Assembly (NCBI GenBank): GCA_026874595.1
Contig: CM049322.1
Coordinates: 54,405,386 to 54,469,385 of the forward strand
Direction of reading: 5' to 3'
Length of the DNA stretch: 64,000 nt
Source of the DNA: Sipunculus nudus
Taxonomy: Eukaryota; Annelida; Sipuncula; Golfingiida; Sipunculidae
The notes under the pieces were generated by a model. That model was not told the DNA's origin. It saw nothing but the letters and a program-made list of their open reading frames with translations, and searched no databases. The position numbers and the translations under genes were made by a program. Positions 61,426 to 64,000 of this stretch are shown here, in pieces (the stretch's first letter is position 1; every line of letters begins with the position of its first letter).

Positions 61426-61443
61426 TGGTGCCTGTCAGACCCG
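61426..61443 (+). other. Primer-binding site of the BEL/Pao element
   Basis: TGGTGCCTGTCAGACCCG starts with TGG, the complement of the tRNA CCA end, immediately after the LTR. The matching tRNA was not identified from memory. Confidence 0.6.
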
Positions 61444-61493
61444 GGAAAATATCCTGTGTAATCGTCGTGTGGTGAGTTTGAGTGTACGCAGCT

Positions 61494-64000
61494 ATGAGCA
61501 ACACGGATAATTTGAAGCGACTTAGGAAAGTAAGGGCCGCAGCCAGAGGCTGGGCTACTCGAGCCGCACGGGCGTTAACAGATGTTTTGGCGGTGACTCC
61601 GGTTGATCGCATTGTGTTACAGGACGCTGTTGACGAATTAGATAAGCGGTTAGCAGCTGTTGACGAGGCACAGTCAGAACTTGAAATAGAAATAGACCCG
61701 GATGAACTTGAGAGCAATATTGAGGAAGCTGAACAATTCAGGCAGAATATTAGGAAGCCGAGGATACAAGCGGCAAAATGCTTGGCCAGTTTGTTAAAGG
61801 ACACGGACTCTGAGTCCAGTAAGACGGCAAGTGTTACTGATGTAAAGCTGCCGCGTTTGGAATTACCTAAATTCACAGGCGTATTGACTGAATGGCAGCC
61901 GTTTTGGGACCGCTTCATTGCGCTAGTGGATGATACAGACTTGCCAGTTATAAGTAAGTTCTCATACTTACAGTCGCTCCTAGATGGTGAGGCTAAGACA
62001 GTCATAGGTGGGTTATCCACTACAGTAGAGAATTATCCCGTTGCATGCAAGATATTAGAAGAGAGATACGGCCGTAAAGAACGTATTGTTTTTGCTCACA
62101 TACAGGGGCTATTGAATGTATCCATACCAAATCAGACCAAAGGCTCAAATGTCAGTTTGTTATGGAAATTACTGGATGAACTTATGAAACATGTGAGAAG
62201 CCTTGAAGCATTAGGAGTACGTGGCGAAGAGTATGGTGTTTTCATGACACCGCTGATATTGTCAAGATTGCCCAATGACATTCGCATGGAATGGGCCCGC
62301 AATGGAGAGGGCAAAGAGAGAGACTTAGAGTGGTTGCTCTCTTTTCTTAAGACGGAGATTGACAGGAGAGAACGCTCAGAGGTGTTTAAGGGAATGACAC
62401 GGAGTGGTGATGACAAAATCAAGGCGGAAGAGAAAAGAGCTGTACAACCACGTATAGCTACTGCCTCTGCACTCCAAACAGCCACAGGTTCGGCCAAATA
62501 CAGTTGTGCCTTTTGTGGGAAAGGTCATAGCTCTGAGAGATGCCGAGAGATCTGGAGACTGTCCATCATTGAGCGTCACCAGAAGCTGCAAAATTTGGGA
62601 CTCTGTTTCAGGTGTTTAGGTAAAGGGCACTTGGCCAAGGGTTGTATTGCTAGATGTGCCAAGTGTCGAGGTAGGCACCATGAATTGTTATGCAAAGGTA
62701 TCACAAATGATAATGTCAAAACACGAGATATTTCTAAGAATACAGTTGAATGTCAGGTACCAGAGGTAGAACAAACACAGGAAGGTTCTGTTTCACATGT
62801 TCGTGTATCGTGTGCTGCACATAGAAGTACAGTACTTCAAACCACTAATGTTTTGGTACATGGGGCTAAGGGCACTGTAAGGGCCACACTGATGTTCGAT
62901 ACTGGGTCAGATACTACTTATGTATCTAGTTCTCTTGTGCATAAAGTAGGACCAAGGTGGGTATCTGGGAAATATGTGTCCTATGCAGCTTTTGGGGATA
63001 AGAAACCAAGGTCAAATTCATCCCATGACGTGTATGAGCTTAAGCTGCAGAATAAACAGGGGGCCATGGAAGTTATTCATGCAGTTGAAATTGAGACGAT
63101 CAGCGCTCCCATGTATCGCCCTCAGATACCACCTGATGTGCTACAGTCAATGAACAAACTGATGTTGGCAGACCAATTTGAAGGTAAGGAGATGTCTATA
63201 GATATCTTGGTTGGCCTTGATTCATACTGGGACTTGGTCAGGCAGGATATAATTAAACTCTCAGAAGGTCTTGTAGTCCAAGATACTGCTTTTGGATGGG
63301 TAGTATCGGGTAAAATTGATCAGGTGAGTCACGCTCATAGCCTCTCCGTTTCACCTCAGTTGTTGTGTTTAACGGATATTCAGGACAGCAGTTTAAGGAA
63401 TTTCTGGGATCTTGAATCAATCGGAATAGATTCTGTAAAGTCACAGGACTCTGGTCCTGAAGATCCAGTCTTGACCCAATTTAGGGATACTGTCCGTTTT
63501 ACTCACGGACGTTATGAGGTTGCCCTTCCATGGAAGGTGCCATTGGGGTCAGCAAGACTTCAGAACAATGAAAAGCTTGCTGAAATTCGGCTGAATAATC
63601 TATCTAGGAAATTAGCTAAGAATCCTGAGTTACAGAGCAGCTATGATGAGGTGTTAGTCGAGATGCAGGATCAGGGCATCATTGAAGAGATACCTACAGA
63701 GGAAAAGGTAGTTTCAAACCCTGTGTACTATATGCCTCATCACCCGGTTATAAGAGAGTCTAGTCTTACCACAAAAGTCAGGCCGGTATTTGATGCATCG
63801 TCTACCGGATTTAATGGTGTTTCATTAAATGATTGTTTGGAGGCAGGTCCATCCCTCATTCCTAGTTTGGTTGAAATTCTCTTGCGCTTTCGACGTTGGA
63901 AGGTAGGCTTGACCGCAGACATAACCAAAGCATTCCTGCAAATCAAGGTACGCAGGGAAGACCAAGATGTTCATCGGTTTCTTTGGAACCACCATGGTGA
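61494..64000 (+). CDS. BEL/Pao retrotransposon polyprotein, N-terminal 835 codons (runs off the window)
   Basis: An uninterrupted frame from the ATG at 61494 to the window end; the frame has a stop at 61479-61481, so this ATG is its first, with G at -3. Residues about 119-265 match the DUF1759 Gag-like region (LPRLELPKFTG, then EWQPFWDRF). Three zinc knuckles follow: C338-x2-C-x3-H-x4-C, C371-x2-C-x4-H-x4-C, and a third CAKC...HHELLC directly after. An aspartic protease active site FDTGSD has its catalytic D at 469 (DUF1758-like). Then come the pre-RT linker (near 668) and reverse transcriptase with VRPVFDAS (762-769) and the motif A aspartate D809 in ADITKAF. The later RT YxDD motif, RNase H and integrase lie beyond the window. 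No frameshift or stop is present, implying a recent, possibly active copy. The minus-strand frames within this interval are its shadows. Confidence 0.92.
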   Translation, partial: MSNTDNLKRLRKVRAAARGWATRAARALTDVLAVTPVDRIVLQDAVDELDKRLAAVDEAQSELEIEIDPDELESNIEEAEQFRQNIRKPRIQAAKCLASLLKDTDSESSKTASVTDVKLPRLELPKFTGVLTEWQPFWDRFIALVDDTDLPVISKFSYLQSLLDGEAKTVIGGLSTTVENYPVACKILEERYGRKERIVFAHIQGLLNVSIPNQTKGSNVSLLWKLLDELMKHVRSLEALGVRGEEYGVFMTPLILSRLPNDIRMEWARNGEGKERDLEWLLSFLKTEIDRRERSEVFKGMTRSGDDKIKAEEKRAVQPRIATASALQTATGSAKYSCAFCGKGHSSERCREIWRLSIIERHQKLQNLGLCFRCLGKGHLAKGCIARCAKCRGRHHELLCKGITNDNVKTRDISKNTVECQVPEVEQTQEGSVSHVRVSCAAHRSTVLQTTNVLVHGAKGTVRATLMFDTGSDTTYVSSSLVHKVGPRWVSGKYVSYAAFGDKKPRSNSSHDVYELKLQNKQGAMEVIHAVEIETISAPMYRPQIPPDVLQSMNKLMLADQFEGKEMSIDILVGLDSYWDLVRQDIIKLSEGLVVQDTAFGWVVSGKIDQVSHAHSLSVSPQLLCLTDIQDSSLRNFWDLESIGIDSVKSQDSGPEDPVLTQFRDTVRFTHGRYEVALPWKVPLGSARLQNNEKLAEIRLNNLSRKLAKNPELQSSYDEVLVEMQDQGIIEEIPTEEKVVSNPVYYMPHHPVIRESSLTTKVRPVFDASSTGFNGVSLNDCLEAGPSLIPSLVEILLRFRRWKVGLTADITKAFLQIKVRREDQDVHRFLWNHHG

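Noticed and set aside
61403-63946. Five minus-strand open frames of 63-205 codons
   Set aside because: They lie opposite the continuous BEL/Pao polyprotein frame, which carries zinc-knuckle, protease and RT motifs; the minus frames have none.

Overview
The window looks like nuclear DNA from an invertebrate animal, most probably a bivalve mollusc. It is AT-rich, gene-poor and intron/intergenic in character, and carries metazoan repeat classes (BEL/Pao and Ty3/Gypsy LTR elements, a CR1-like LINE, tRNA-headed SINEs, hAT-like and TA-flanked MITEs). Several repeat types are ones I associate with bivalve genomes: ends of the type ACAAG(N)GGCCCATGGGCC, minisatellites of the type ACGCGTGGCCACGAGATA, and a RAY1/GT77-like glycosyltransferase gene. 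No bacterial-style genes, rRNA operons or CRISPR arrays are present. The species assignment is inference.

Layout. 1-2.4 kb: one intact, apparently single-exon gene on the minus strand (986-2359) for a type II membrane glycosyltransferase. 2.9-7.7 kb: a 5'-truncated Ty3/Gypsy element whose RNase H domain is split by a ~3.2 kb insert built of two different tandem arrays (about six 147-bp units, then about five 330-bp units). It ends in a polypurine tract and a ~780-bp 3' LTR. 7.7-34 kb: a dense repeat field with long poly-G/poly-C and (TA)n tracts, a minisatellite, a broken sacsin-like fragment (10.4-10.7 kb), a TA-flanked MITE (11.1 kb), a tandem-repeat element (12.1 kb), a hAT-type MITE with a perfect 8-bp target duplication (15.2 kb), a SINE (17.9 kb), an unusual 2.9-kb element with 17-bp perfect inverted ends and an iterated internal motif (27.3-30.2 kb), and the 3' end of a CR1-like LINE (30.4-31.0 kb).

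34-61 kb: quieter DNA, probably intergenic or intronic, with no convincing exon and no long G/C homopolymers. It is punctuated by recognisable small transposons at 34.7, 36.5-37.5 (with a 5S-rRNA-like segment inside), 44.0, 44.9, 49.9-51.5 and 57.9 kb. 61.2-64 kb: the 5' part of a young-looking BEL/Pao retrotransposon, with a 247-bp LTR, a primer-binding site and an uninterrupted 835-codon polyprotein start (DUF1759-like Gag region, zinc knuckles, aspartic protease, start of RT) that runs off the window.

Only two coding regions are well supported as intact: the glycosyltransferase and the BEL/Pao polyprotein. The rest is the fossil record of several transposon classes. The most interesting items are the iterated-motif element at 27.3-30.2 kb, the composite tandem-repeat insert in the Gypsy RNase H, and the Gypsy element in which RNase H is followed directly by the 3' LTR.
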